This document shows positions 11,511 to 22,229 of a DNA stretch of 64,000 nt, one piece after another. The notes under the pieces are model-generated. The model did not search any database, was not told where the DNA came from, and worked only from the letters and a program-made list of their open reading frames with translations. Source of the DNA: Macrosoma leucophasiata (Eukaryota > Arthropoda > Insecta > Lepidoptera > Hedylidae); assembly GCA_036365455.1 (NCBI GenBank), contig JAWQUS010000026.1, forward strand, positions 13,782,001 to 13,846,000. Direction: 5' to 3'. A program made the position numbers and the translations under genes. Position 1 is the first letter of the stretch; every line of letters starts with the position of its first letter.

Positions 11511-12232
11511 GTTTATACCTACTGTGGGGCTGTGAGTGTAAGCGTATTTTATTTATTATCTTATTTATAAATGCTTACATGTGACTCATGGCACAAGGAA
11601 GCTGTATCTTATACAACGTGTAACAGGATTGAATGTACAACCCGAAACTAGGTTACCCAGAATCGATAACCGAATCGATTTTAAGCATTTACAATATAGG
11701 TAATATTTTGTCCCAAAATTAATTACAATGAAGGAAATTATGGTTACCCATTTGGTGAACAGTCAATACAAACGAAAATGAGAGTAACTTGTATTCATAA
11801 TAAAATGCTTGTCTCCACAAGTTTATTAGAACTCGTTGAGACGTACGTGAGAAAGGGGTACGCAGGTTACGCTTCATCACATTGCGATAGTGTGCGTGTG
11901 TGAGTTGGTTTGTGTTTTATGTGCGGTCGTAGGTGGAGGTAGGGAAAGTATGCATAGGGTGCCGTAACTTATTTCTTAAATAAAAATATTAAATACATAA
12001 ACATATCATTTCAGTTCATGTATTATGATTATAACTCAATTTTCTAATCGAGGTGTTTAAGAGTGTTCATTATTTCCGTTACATGTAAAGGATTAAATCC
12101 CTATCTCAAAAATAAAAGCGTGTTCTTCGTGATTTCAACAATTGTATATTGACCAAACTTCCTTATAGTTTCGTGTCGGTTGTAAGAATGCCCATTTGAC
12201 AACTCAGCTGTCTTTTTTTTATAATTTGTGTC
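11511..12232. other. No gene seen; SINE-E tail fragment at 11508-11560
   Basis: GTGGGGCTGTGAGTGTAAGC at 11523 is the SINE-E tail; the rest is unassigned. Confidence 0.45.
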
Positions 12233-12560
12233 ATGAATGAACGAACTATTGAAATGTGAATGTGAATTGTTCGTTCATTCACTGATTGCACAGATTAAAA
12301 ATAATGTAAATATTTATCGATTACATAGATTTAAAAAATAAACGAAATACGATAAAGCCAACATGAATGAACGAACAATTTAAATACGAATTGTTCGTTC
12401 ATTTATAGATTACACGGATTAAAAATAAATATAAATTTAATAAAGCTAACAATGAACGAACAATTTAAACATGCATTGTTCGTTCATTTAATGTTGTCAT
12501 TGCAATACATTTGATGACACAGATTAAAAATAAACGTAAATTATAACAATAAAGCTAACA
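12233..12560. repeat. Three tandem units, each with a ~40 bp hairpin
   Basis: GAATGAACGAAC..GTTCGTTCATT hairpins at 12235-12280, 12364-12403 and 12451-12489. Each is followed by CAGATTAAAAATAA (or close) and AATAAAGCTAACA. Unit lengths differ (about 130, 87 and 100 bp). Confidence 0.88.
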
Positions 12561-13009
12561 CATGTTGTATAATCCTAACATTCAATACTGCCATAAAAAG
12601 TTCAACGCTCGACCAAGCGTAGAAATCTCAAGCGCAATTAATCCAGAGAAAAACTTTTACATACCTCTCCATTGGAAAAAATCGATAAGCACTTAGCACG
12701 AAGACAATACGTCCATAACCAAACTTTGATTTTCCAATGACTATTTCAATCTTAAGCAAGCTGAACTTTAATTGACTTTTTAATTACAAAGTTACAAAGA
12801 TACACCCGGAGTTATGAAATGAGATATTTTAAAGTTGATATTCAAGATTCGCATTGAAGTTTTCCGTCCGCGTTTAGTTCTGGTTTAATTGGTTACTTGT
12901 TTCTACCCGGTAGTGTGGACTGATTGCATTAAAGGGACTTTTGTTTATTTAATCGTGTGGCGTCTTACATGAGGCAAAAATTTAAAAAAATGATTCATTT
13001 TTGTAACAA

Positions 13010-13275
13010 ATTAGCGGCCCGCCCCGGCTTCGCACGGGTGCTATGTTACCTACATTACTACAATCATAATAAAATATAGAGTATAGCACTACTGAAGAGT
13101 GTACATTTCTGATTGTGAAAATTGTGTCCGAAAAACTCAAATATCTTACGGAACCCTATTTTTTCTAAAATAAAATATAGCCTATGTTACTCGTGGATAA
13201 TGTAGCTTTCGAATTGTGAAAGAATTAAAAATCGGTCCAGTAGTTTTTGATAAAGGCGACCCAGGGTTTAAGGTA
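13010..13275 (+). mobile_element. LINE tail (family L)
   Basis: GGCCCGCCCCGGCTTCGCAC, ending near AAATCGGTCCAGTAGTTTTTG, a typical lepidopteran non-LTR 3' segment. Confidence 0.65.
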
Positions 13276-13284
13276 TATACATTT

Positions 13285-13525
13285 TACTGGTGGTAGAGCT
13301 CCAGTAATGGAGTTCGAGGGCTTAGGCACCACCGCATTACTGCCGCCAAATGGTAGGACCCCGTAATAACTATCACAGAGGCAAAAAAGATCTTAGACCT
13401 CAAGGGTGGCAATGCATCTGCACTTTGACCTCTGGTTATTGTGAAGGTTTCTATAGGCTGCAGTCGTCACTTAACATCAATGACAGCGGCATATCTGCTT
13501 GCCACCTTCCTTACATAAAAAAACA
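13285..13525 (+). mobile_element. SINE-A variant
   Basis: CTGGTGGTAGAGCTCCAGTA to CCTTCCTTACATAAAAAAA, same older subtype as 10727. Confidence 0.82.
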
Positions 13526-13567
13526 TGGAATAACTTTATGGCAAGGAGATCCTTTCCTTCATTCAGA

Positions 13568-14128
13568 TTTTTTTTATGTAATGGAAGTGGCAAACATGCA
13601 TGCAAATCACATTGATGTTAAGTGATGACAGCAGCCTATAGACACACTAAGATCAAGGTCAAAATGCAGATGCGTTACCACTCCTAAGCCCTAAGGTGTT
13701 ATGCCTCTGTGCCGGAAATTACAGGGCCGTACATTACCACCTGACCAGAACACGATAGTGCTGAACACTACCATTTAGCGGCAAGTATATAAGGTAAGTA
13801 GGTATATTAGGTAAGAAGCGCGCATGGCCCCGCGGCTGGTTTAGATCGTAAGCGATCTACTCGGTTAAGCTCTACGGACGCGGTGGCGTAGTGTGATGGG
13901 TGACCGCTAATTAAATGCGCGTTTCAAACCTAACCTAACCAAACCCACCCACCTCCACCAATCCGCATGGGAGCAGCGTGGTGGAGTAAGCTCCAGGCCT
14001 CCCCCCAAAAAGGGGAGAGACTCGAGCCCAGCAGTGGGACGTATAATGGGTTGCCATTATTATTATGTAAGGTAATGCGGTGGTGCCTACGCCTGCGAGC
14101 TTTGTCACTGGAGCTCTACCACCAGTGA
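13568..14128 (-). mobile_element. SINE-A split by a Repeat B insertion
   Basis: Reverse SINE-A halves 13568-13810 and 14068-14128 surround Repeat B at 13811-14066. GGTAA is present on both sides as the duplicated target. Confidence 0.88.
13811..14066 (-). mobile_element. Repeat B copy inside SINE-A
   Basis: Reads GAAGCGCGCATGGCCCCGCG, AAGCGATCTACTCGGTTAAG, then GGGTTGCCATTATTATTAT. This orientation shows the (ATT)n tail, so it is the sense of retroposition. Confidence 0.85.
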
Positions 14129-14430
14129 AGTTATAAACTTCATTTGACCTCTTAGTAGGTATCAGTTTTGCTCTGAATATATCTCGGTTACATACTTGTT
14201 TTGGCGAACAAAAGCGAGATTATAAAAAGGGCTATCGAATGAGGCATTTTATTTTGGCAACCTACCAGTCTAGTTAGCCAAGTTCCTTGTGACCTTCATA
14301 AAAATTTATGTTATGCAGCACTGTTTAAGCTAGTACAATATTGTGGACATCCGTTTAATGAAATTGGGGCAGATGTGAGCAAAAATACAATTAGATTAGC
14401 AACTAATGAACGATCATCACTCCACCCCAT

Positions 14431-14710
14431 AGAGCAACACGTGCCACCGGCCGCGGCGGACTGGAGGGGAGTAGCCATAGCGTTTATTACCGATGCAAAA
14501 CAGTCTGTCATTTTTTGCGGGGGGAAATGCGTGGGACACACACGCACACTACAAAAATCATCTATTATTACGAAACTTGGCTTTAACAAAATACAGAAAC
14601 AATTTCACGCACACATTTAAACATCTAGGCGACAGGCGTAAGATCATTTGGTCTTGTACTTTGACAGAGGTGAAAGCCTGCATATGGCTACTCCCCTCCG
14701 GGGTTGCTCT
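14431..14710. mobile_element. MITE-G copy 1
   Basis: Left end AGAGCAACACGTGCCACCGG..GGAGGGGAGTAGCCAT; right end ATGGCTACTCCCCTCC..GGGTTGCTCT, an inverted repeat with an internal loss at the right. Related to 21987-22223. Confidence 0.8.
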
Positions 14711-14719
14711 ATGCTCCAG

Positions 14720-14870
14720 CCGAAACACGACCATAGCTAGACAAAGTCTTCCCGAAAGACGCCCACAACGGAGATGTCCGTCATTAGGGGAGAGTTTGCC
14801 ATAATCTCCAAGCTTGGCAGGTGGATTGGCGAATTGGCGCAGTGTCGGTAGTTTTACTGCGGGAGGCTGC
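14720..14870 (+). mobile_element. RTE-like tail (family C)
   Basis: GACAAAGTCTTCCCGAAAGA, CCATAATCTCCAAGCTTGGC and GGCTGCTGCCC; the family continues at 15030-15116. Confidence 0.65.
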
Positions 14871-15029
14871 TGCCCATGTATGTCGCCGAAGGGGTCAGAG
14901 GGAGAGCTGCCCTTCTCTAAAGACAAAAAAAAACAGTACAATATACAGCAAAGGCTGATATCTGCCATAAGTATAGGTACCAACTTGGCCCCCCTATAAC
15001 CAAGCTGCCCCCCTCTATATTATTGGCTG

Positions 15030-15116
15030 GCGACGACCTTGAGTACTACCCTGCTACCGCCCTTTTGTAATGGTTTGACCGCCATTGTTCGGTTGATGGA
15101 CATAAGTAGACTAGTC
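15030..15116 (+). mobile_element. RTE-like tail fragment (family C)
   Basis: GCGACGACCTTGAGTAC, CCCTTTTGTAATGGTTTGAC and CCATTGTTCGGTTGATG words of family C. Confidence 0.55.
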
Positions 15117-15118
15117 TA

Positions 15119-15450
15119 TAATAATAATGGCAAACCCTTGATACGTCCCGCTGCTGGTCACGTCTCTACCCTTCTTGGGGAAAGGCCTGGAGCTTACTCC
15201 ACCACGCTGCTCCAATGCGGGTTGGTGGAAATACGGGTTAGTGGCCATTCAAACCGCCCATAAGGCCTCCGACAACGACTTGTATCTATCGATAGCAACC
15301 GGGACCGACGGCTTAACGTGCCCTCCGAAGCACTGTAACGCGCATTTTAATTTGCCACCAGCGGTAACCTATCAGACACCCGTATCGCTTAACCGAGGAG
15401 ATCGCTTGCCATCTACACTAGCCGCGGGACTATGCGCCGCACTTCCTAAG
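15119..15450 (+). mobile_element. Repeat B
   Basis: ATAATAATGGCAAACC..., CTCCACCACGCTGCTCCAAT, AAGGCCTCCGACAACG, ATCGATAGCAACCGGGAC, GCTTAACCGAGGAGATCGC. Confidence 0.85.
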
Positions 15451-15569
15451 CACTTATCAATGTCACCGGGTAATCGGCGAGCGTCAGGAGGTTCTTGTTA
15501 CAGAAAAGTAAACAAAAAGCTTTCAGCAGTAACTAGGAGTCTTTTTTATGCACAGACCAATCAGCCTTC

Positions 15570-16112
15570 CTTTTTTTATGAAACAAATTTGGCAAACAAG
15601 CATGGAGTTCACATGGTTGTTAAGTGATGACTGCAGCCTTTAGACACCCACACAAAGATCAGAGGTCATTTTTTTTTTTTAATTAGTCATGACCATAGAT
15701 ACAGTGTCTTTCAGTCGTACACATATTGAATTTCACATTTCTTTAAATTAATGAATATCCATATGGAAGATGACGATGATTAAATGCTTCCATGAGGAAT
15801 ATGCTGAGATGATGGGGTGGCTCCAGTAAAGCGATGGGGACTTTACTGAAGTTTTTACGAAGTTTTGGAGGCAATACGAAAAATTACTTTTCACTTCATA
15901 ATATCACTTTCTTACACTCGTGAACATTATCGAATGCTTTATGATAAAAATCCCACCATTTTTACACATAAAAACGCGACTATACACAAATTTCGAAAAT
16001 AATATCACGCAGCGACACAGCTCTTTTCCGCGTTCTCGCCAAATATTCATCAGAGGTCAAAATGCAGATGTGTTGCCACCCCTGAGATCCAAACTGGAAC
16101 TCTACCACCAGT
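15570..16112 (-). mobile_element. SINE-A split by a 380 bp retro-insertion
   Basis: SINE-A halves 15570-15668 and 16049-16112 are separated by 15669-16048. ATCAGAGGTCA stands at 15658-15668 and again at 16049-16059, an 11 bp target duplication. Confidence 0.9.
15669..16048 (-). mobile_element. 380 bp retroposed insert with A tail, source unknown
   Basis: Starts with T12 (an A tail in the reverse sense) inside an 11 bp target duplication. Its body shares AAAGCGATGGGGACTTTAC and AGTTTTGGAGGCAA words (reverse sense) with the repeats at 8690 and 9060. No SINE head recognised. Confidence 0.8.
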
Positions 16113-16119
16113 ATATTTT

Positions 16120-16910
16120 ATATTTTTTATAGCAAATCCTGGTTACGAAAAAGCCAACAAAAAGCCTTCTGTACTTCCTGCAGGAACTAGTAGTCCTTAA
16201 AATGTAGTAAGGGGTTTCACTTGGTACGACTCACCTGAGCGTTGGGGACACTGTGAGGAAAACATTGTGATGCAACTTTAATTTCATTGCATTGTGGTTT
16301 ACTCATAAAGACTTACTTACTTACCAATTAGGTACTTTTTCATGCTACTTAGTATATTTTGTTGAACAAAAAACGACCGATTTCAATTATGAACTTTTGT
16401 ATCCAATGTAGAGGAAGAAAATTCCTAGGCTTTGTGTAGCATTAGGGGTCCATAAAAGGGGTCTTAAGAATCAGAAAAATTATACATCACAAAAACGCAG
16501 ACCCCTACCCTTGAATACATTTTTTTTAATCAGTAATGGTCTAAGGAAATGTAGGTAAATAAGTACACATTACATTTTCACCAATAAAACATCCTGTTGA
16601 TGAAGATAATACATACATAATTTATTAAATTTTAGACCCTGAACAAATCTATATTTGCCTATTTATAAAAATCGTATCGCCGTCTTCTCAATTGAACATG
16701 TGAATTCAAGGCATTATTAAATCTTCTGTTACGAAAATAAATCGGATATTCGGAATCAAAGCAAATAAATTAGCCAGCCTATTGGAGAATATTCGAATCG
16801 AACAACAAATTACATTTCATAAATTGCCCTTTGAATCTTGAATAAACATACGTTTAACTAAATAAAAGAACATACAATGTGGAACGAAATTATAATTTAT
16901 ATCTAAATAA
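16120..16910. other. No gene seen
   Basis: AT-rich, no recognised repeat except short words; 16915-16970 is a reverse SINE-E fragment (CACAGCCCCACACTAAGC). Confidence 0.4.
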
Positions 16911-17249
16911 ATACGCTACATTCACAGCCCCACACTAAGCATAAACCTGTGTCGTGGGTCCGGTTAAAACACTACACTACTAATAATCATCATCCCTCCC
17001 TCCGCACGTGAAGCGTAACAGAGGAAGGGGATGGGTCGGGGGTCGAGGTGCAACTCTCCTTCCCCGGGCCTATCTGCTCCCGAAGCGTCGGGGGCGTGGT
17101 CGAATTGGGGGGGATGGTGGCACGCAGGGAAACTCGCTGAAGGGGGGCCAATTTTTATTTTGTTATTTAAACGTTTTTTTTTTTTTTTTAATTTTTTTTC
17201 CTTTTATTTTTTTCCCCTTTTTTTATGGGCATATTCTTTTCATCCTCTC

Positions 17250-18282
17250 AGCTATTCCCCCGTATACCGCTTACAATTGAATAAATAAGTTTAAATTCCC
17301 TATTGTCAGGTCCCGGTGATGCAGGAGGGAGGATCTCGCGCGGCAACGGACGACCCTCGGGTGGACGGCTGTGGAGAGGGGCGAATCCGCGGAGATGTTC
17401 GTGGGGTCCATTGTCCGCGCGGTCGAACATTCGACGCGCTAGACGGACCACAAATTCCTCCACGGACTCAACCCCTAGGTCGTGGGCGATGACGTCGTTG
17501 CGCACGTACCTCCCCGCGCCCGCGATCAGCCGGAGAGACACGTTCTGCTGAGCCTGAAGCCGACGTCGCTGCGCAGCGGAGCATAAAGCATACCATGCAG
17601 GCGCAGCGTACGTCAGCCTCGAGCGGACATAGGTTTTGTATAGCCGGATTTTGGTCCGGAGCGGCAGTCGTGATTGCAATAGCCCGGTATTGCGCGCGCA
17701 GCAGCCGCCTGCTGCACCACGTGATTCACTGTGGGCACCATGCGGAGCGCGTGGTCAATGCTACACCCCAAGTATTTAACCGAAGACTGCCAGGCTATGT
17801 CCTGGCCTCGCAGCCGGAGTGGCTGTGGCATACGGCGGACTCGTGTTACGATTGCGGCCGTCTTGTCTACGTTGACGGCCATCCGCCGCTTATCCAGCCA
17901 CTCCGGCAGCAGGTCCAGCAGGTGTTACATTTTAGCGATTGCCAAGTGCAACCGAGACGATGTCGCTATATAGACGCTGTCGTCGGCAAACAAGGACAGC
18001 GTGACGTCCCTCTCTCCTTCACGCAGTTGGTCGCGCAAGGTGGTGGGGTGGTGGTGGTGGGGTGGTGGTGGTGGTGGGTGGAACGTCGTCTGTGTACGCC
18101 GCATAGAGACACGGCGACAGACAGCTGCCTTGTGGTACTCCGGCACGGATTGGATGCTGGGCCGAGTCGCAGCCCTCCGCCGTGACGTAGAACCGCCGGT
18201 CTTTGAGAAAGTCAGCTACCACCCTATAAATGCCGGGTGGTAATTTGGCGGCTACTTTGTCGAGGAGACCAACATGCCACAC
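17250..18282 (-). pseudogene. LINE ORF2, RT catalytic and C-terminal part
   Basis: Begins MWHVGLLDKVAAKLPPG with AGVPQGSCLSP (RT block), then a (CCACCA)n expansion at 18040-18085, then SLFADDSVYIA (the catalytic F-A-D-D box). It continues shifted to VKYLGCSIDHALRMVPTVN and the C-terminal RSRLTYAAPAWYALCSAAQ. Several frame changes and stops make it non-functional. Confidence 0.82.
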
Positions 18283-18419
18283 GCGGTCGAAAGCTTATTC
18301 TATGTCTAGAAAAGCTGCCTGTCGGTGAAAAGTGATCTCAACCGCCTGACTGAGCGTCTGAGCGCTGCCGTGAGCGTGCACCGTGGGTTTTTCTAGACAT
18401 AGAATAAGCTTTCGACCGC
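18283..18419. repeat. 31 bp inverted arms around a 75 bp inverted copy of LINE sequence
   Basis: The arms 18283-18313 and 18389-18419 are exact reverse complements. The 75 bases between them (18314-18388) are the reverse complement of 19113-19187 in the same LINE. This looks like a template-switch product rather than an independent element. Confidence 0.92.
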
Positions 18420-19563
18420 ATAGTGGTCCCTGTTGGTCTCGACGGCAAGGTGATGCAGCACTCGGGTCAACTGGAGCGTGGTTGAGTATCCCGTGCGGAA
18501 GCCGAATTGCTCCTCCCTACATGGGAGGAGCGGTCTCAGCCTCCGCAGCAGGAGACGCTCAAATAGCTTACCCAGATGCGACAGTAGCTTTATAGGGCGA
18601 TAGCTTGACGGGAGTTGGCGGTCCGTGCCCGGTTTCGGGAGGGCAATGACCTTTCCAATCAGCGGGAAAATGGCCAGTCCGGAGTACTCCGTTAAAGAGT
18701 TTGGCTAAAGAAACCAAACTCCTCCACGGCAGATGCCGGAGCGCCTCGATGGGGATACCGTCTGGCCCGGCGGCCTTCCGACTGGGCAGCCGGAGGACCG
18801 CCTTGCGTAGCTCAGACGGGGAGATAAAGTCCTCTCCCCGGAGCGGCGCGGCGGGGGCCGACAGGGCTTCCCTAACTCGGCGCTCACAGTCATCCAGATG
18901 CTCAACGACAGCGCCGTTGGCGGGGTTGGGGGTGAACACTCCCTCTAGGTGGTTGGCCATAATTTCGGCGCGGTCCTGTGGCCTGTAGCACCGTCTACCG
19001 CTGCTATCAAGCAGCGGATAGATAGGTGCGGCTTCGCGCGTGAGCGCTCTCGTGAGCGCGTAGAGATTCGTGTCTTTCTCTCCCGCGCGGTCGATCGTGG
19101 TTTCCCACGTCGACCCACGGTGCACGCTCACGGCAGCGCTCAGACGCTCAGTCAGGCGGTTGAGATCACTTTTCACCGACAGGCAGCGGGTGCGCGACCA
19201 CAGCTGGCGCAGCGCACGCTTCCGCTGGCGCATGGACTCGAGTGAGGCGGGCAGGGCGCCCCTGCGGTATGTTCTTGGAGGGAGGGTCGTAGTGGCCTCC
19301 TCCTTGGCGGCCTTGATGATTGAGGCGAGGTGGCTGGTAGCCACCTCCACCTCCTCTGGAGTTTGCAAGGCGCCCAGCGGTTCGGCCCCACTCAAAGTGC
19401 GCGCGAAAGCGTGCCAGTCGGTGCGCCGTCGCGGTGGGCGCGCGATGGTGAATCTGCTCGTCAGTGACAAGGTGACCAGAAGTAGCAGGTGCTGCGTGTC
19501 GAGGTCGTACAGCACCTCCACATGGACCGACCATGGCAGATGTTTGTGTATGACGATGTCCAA
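18420..19563 (-). pseudogene. LINE ORF2, N-terminal RT part
   Basis: After a trace of the endonuclease end, the frame runs to RKAAGPDGIPIEALRHLPW, the first fingers block of LINE reverse transcriptases, then LAKLFNGVLRTGHFPADWKG. It breaks at the inverted patch. Most of the endonuclease domain is absent. Confidence 0.8.
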
Positions 19564-19571
19564 AACGTCGT

Positions 19572-19735
19572 AACTTAGTGATATTCTTGACTTTACATAT
19601 ATTTTTTATCTTGTTTGACATGTATATCAATTGTTATTCACTTTAGTTTATTTTGTTTGTTTTTGACGTGTCATAAGAGGTGCCTGTCACCCTAAATGAA
19701 TAAATGAGTTTCTGATTCTGATTCTGAAGTGCGCC
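19572..19735 (+). mobile_element. LINE 3' tail inserted in the Jockey element
   Basis: Plus-strand 5'-truncated non-LTR tail ending in GAATAAATGAG and TTCTGA repeats. The same sequence flanks the mariner at 37814-39222. Family not identified. Confidence 0.7.
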
Positions 19736-20649
19736 TGGGGATGTTGACTGGGCCTCGACACTATTTGTGCCCGGGGTTGTGTGGGTTCAGGCACTATTGG
19801 CGCCTGAGGTTGACTGTGCCCTGGCACTGTTTGCGCCTGGGGCAAGGATGGCCACTCTGGCCCCGACACTCGTTGCGCCTGGGATGTTACGGGCCCCGGC
19901 ACGACATGTGCCTAGAGCAAACTAAGCCCCGGCACGACACGCGCCTGGGGCAGTACGGGCCCCGGCGCATCCTGCGCCGAGGGTGGAATAGGCGCCGGTA
20001 CGCCCGGGACTGGTGGGGGTACGCGGTCGCCACGCCTCCTCACCACCTTCACAAACACCGGGCATCGCCGGTCACTCGCTGCATGGGGGCCCTCACAGTT
20101 GGCGCAGTGCGGTTGATCCCTGGGGACGACGCACTCCGCCACGGGGTGGCCGCCGGCGCATCGGACGCACCTCATGGGCCGATGACAGTTGGCAGAGGCG
20201 TGTCCGAGCGCCTGGCAGCGGTGGCACTGTGAGGGCCCGATACGGCCTCTCCAGGCACGGATAGTGACGCCTCGCATATACAGCAAGGTGTATGTCCTGT
20301 ACAGTCTGGCCAGCTCTTTATTGCTCAGGTGGCCAAGCTGCACGAAGAAAGAGATGCATGGTCTGTCTTTTCTGCCTTCCAAGGGGCGTGCCGACTGGGC
20401 GTCAAAGCCCTTAGCTTGAAGGGCAGCAAGTATGTCCTCAGTAGGTGTGTCAATAGGCAAGCCACGTAGGCACAATTTGGTGGGTATGTCATTCTCCGGT
20501 GAGTAGCAGAACCATTCTATTGTTCTGTCTGCTGCTGATTCGGTGGTCAAGTACGCCTGTATGATCCCATACTCCTGCGCCGTTGTAGGTATAAAACGGA
20601 CCTCCCTGCCGAAGGTCCGCGCGTTAGGCGTGTGTCCGAGCCTGCCCAC
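19729..20649 (-). pseudogene. LINE ORF1 (gag-like, CCHC zinc knuckles), 5'-truncated
   Basis: Nucleic-acid-binding protein that coats the LINE RNA. No ATG at the beginning of the open frame, so the 5' end is lost. The central part has CHRCQALGHASANC, CVRCAGGHPVAEC and CANCEGPHAASDRRC, three knuckles typical of Jockey/R1 ORF1. The C-terminal part is Pro/Gln-rich with short repeated words (PQAQ, VPGH, QPQAP). Confidence 0.8.
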
Positions 20650-20687
20650 AATCGCCGCTATGTGTCAGTTTATTTGAAAAAAAAAAA

Positions 20688-20905
20688 ACACTACATTCAC
20701 AGCCTACACTAGGCATAAACCTGTGGTGCCTGTGTCGTGGGTGCGGCTGTATACACACAACACATACACAAACACCTAGACCCGAAACAAATATCTGTAG
20801 GCCATACAAATATTTGTCCCAGTGCGTGGATCAAACCCGCGACCATTCGAATCGAACGTTCGTGTCACACTGCTGGATTAACCGAGGCTCGAATAGGCTG
20901 GGTCT
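20688..20905 (-). mobile_element. SINE-E (tRNA-derived), near complete
   Basis: Reverse sense: tRNA-like head with B box (CGCGGGTTTGATCCACGC), then GGCCTACAGATATTTGTTTC, GTGTTTGTGTATGTGT, ending AGTGTAGGCTGTGAATG. Confidence 0.78.
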
Positions 20906-20940
20906 CGACAAACACCATCTCAGGTGCTAATAAATAGATA

Positions 20941-21447
20941 CAGTATTCAAAAATTAATATTGCATATCGAGCCTGCGAAAGAGACGACCGGCTCGTTTCG
21001 ACTTTGTAGAGCGTTATCTCTGTTGCACACTGCCTGCACTGCTACGTAAGCACTGACAGTCCGGTATTGGTCAAAACTTGATCAAAATGGTCGACAAACG
21101 TCAAATGTGTCCGGTGCGAAAGAGATCTGAAATAAACCGAAGCCTAGGCTCGATGTGCAATATTTATCAAAAAGAAAATAATATTGTATATCGACCTTAG
21201 GAAGGAGACGTCGGTTTATTTCGGATCTGTAGAGCCTATCTCTTTCGCACCTTACCTATGTGACAATGTGTCTGTCGACAACTTGTATCAAATTTTGACT
21301 ACTTTTGACCAACCGGATGATCAGTGCTTACGTGGACAATTTGCAGCATATATAACGCTGTACGAAGTCAAAACATCTATGGTCAAAACTAGCCGATTGC
21401 CTCTATTAATTGTGGGCTCGATGTGCATTAGTACTTGCTGGGTATTG
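20941..21447. mobile_element. MITE-F, composite copy
   Basis: Inverted ends CAGTATTCAAAAATTAATAT and its mirror GTACTTGCTGGGTATTG flanked by TA. The inside has a second pair of ends at 21149-21196, so two units are fused. Related to 40828-41390. Confidence 0.75.
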
Positions 21448-21986
21448 TAGCGGACTAGTTAGGTGTGTGTAAAAAATTAAAGTGAAAGGAAAATATTTTC
21501 AACAGTTATTTAATACTGGACACAAAATTCAAAAACTAACATTATTAGAAACATGAGCAGGACCAGTAAATCCAGATGTCACACAAATATTTCCGGTCAT
21601 TAGTCTCGAATGTTGTTTATGTCTCATAACAACTGGTGGAGGCTGTGGTCTAATCTTTGCAGGGGCGGGGTATACTATTGGCAGACAAGTTGAATTCACA
21701 GCTATTGGAGTAGTCTTGAAAAATACCCTGCACGAGTTATATAAAGAACCACCACAGGCCAAATGGTTCATTGTTAATGAAATTATAGAAAATTCTAAAT
21801 TGTATAGTTAAATGGTTTTTCAAATGTTTTTAGCTATACGTTATCACACCTATTTAAATAATTAATTGTTTTCAAGACAATTCCTAGCGCGAACAATCAA
21901 TAAACCATAGATTTATTATACTACTTTGCAAAAAACAATACAAATGTCATCAACAAATTAGTTCGTTGGCAGTCTGTGGTGAACCT

Positions 21987-22223
21987 AAAGCAACTCGGGT
22001 CACCGGCCGCCGCGGCGCACGGAGGGGAGTAGCCATAAATAGTGTTTATTAAATAATTTGTAAAACAGCCTGAAATGCACACACTACAAATATCGTCTAT
22101 TACGACATAACACACACCACGCGACAGGCATAGGCCCATTTGGGCTTGTACTTTGACAGAGGGGAAAGCCTGCATATGGCTACTCCCCTCCGGTCCGCCT
22201 CGGCCGGTGGCCCGTGTTGCTCT
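21987..22223. mobile_element. MITE-G copy 2
   Basis: AAGCAACTCGGGTCACCGGC..GGAGGGGAGTAGCCATA with inverted ATGGCTACTCCCCTCCGG..GGCCCGTGTTGCTCT. Confidence 0.82.
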
Positions 22224-22229
22224 ATAGTG

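Larger units (their letters stand above)
17165..20660 (-). mobile_element. Jockey-clade non-LTR retrotransposon, rearranged and inactive
   Basis: GC-rich block reading 5' to 3' on the minus strand: a gag-like ORF1 (20649-19729), then part of ORF2 with reverse transcriptase and C-terminal region (19563-17250), ending at an A-rich tail (T-rich on the plus strand, 17158-17225). It is 5'-truncated near 20655. A foreign LINE tail sits at 19572-19735, most of the endonuclease is missing, and an inverted patch breaks the RT at 18283-18419. Confidence 0.85.

Noticed and set aside
12233..12560. CRISPR-like array
   Set aside because: Only three units, palindromic, unequal spacing, in a eukaryotic genome; no cas genes.
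17595..18243. Plus-strand open frames over the LINE (196 and 80 codons)
   Set aside because: They lie opposite the real minus-strand reverse transcriptase and have no domain of their own.
21529..21771. 80-codon minus-strand open frame
   Set aside because: No family recognised and no start context or splice evidence; left unannotated.
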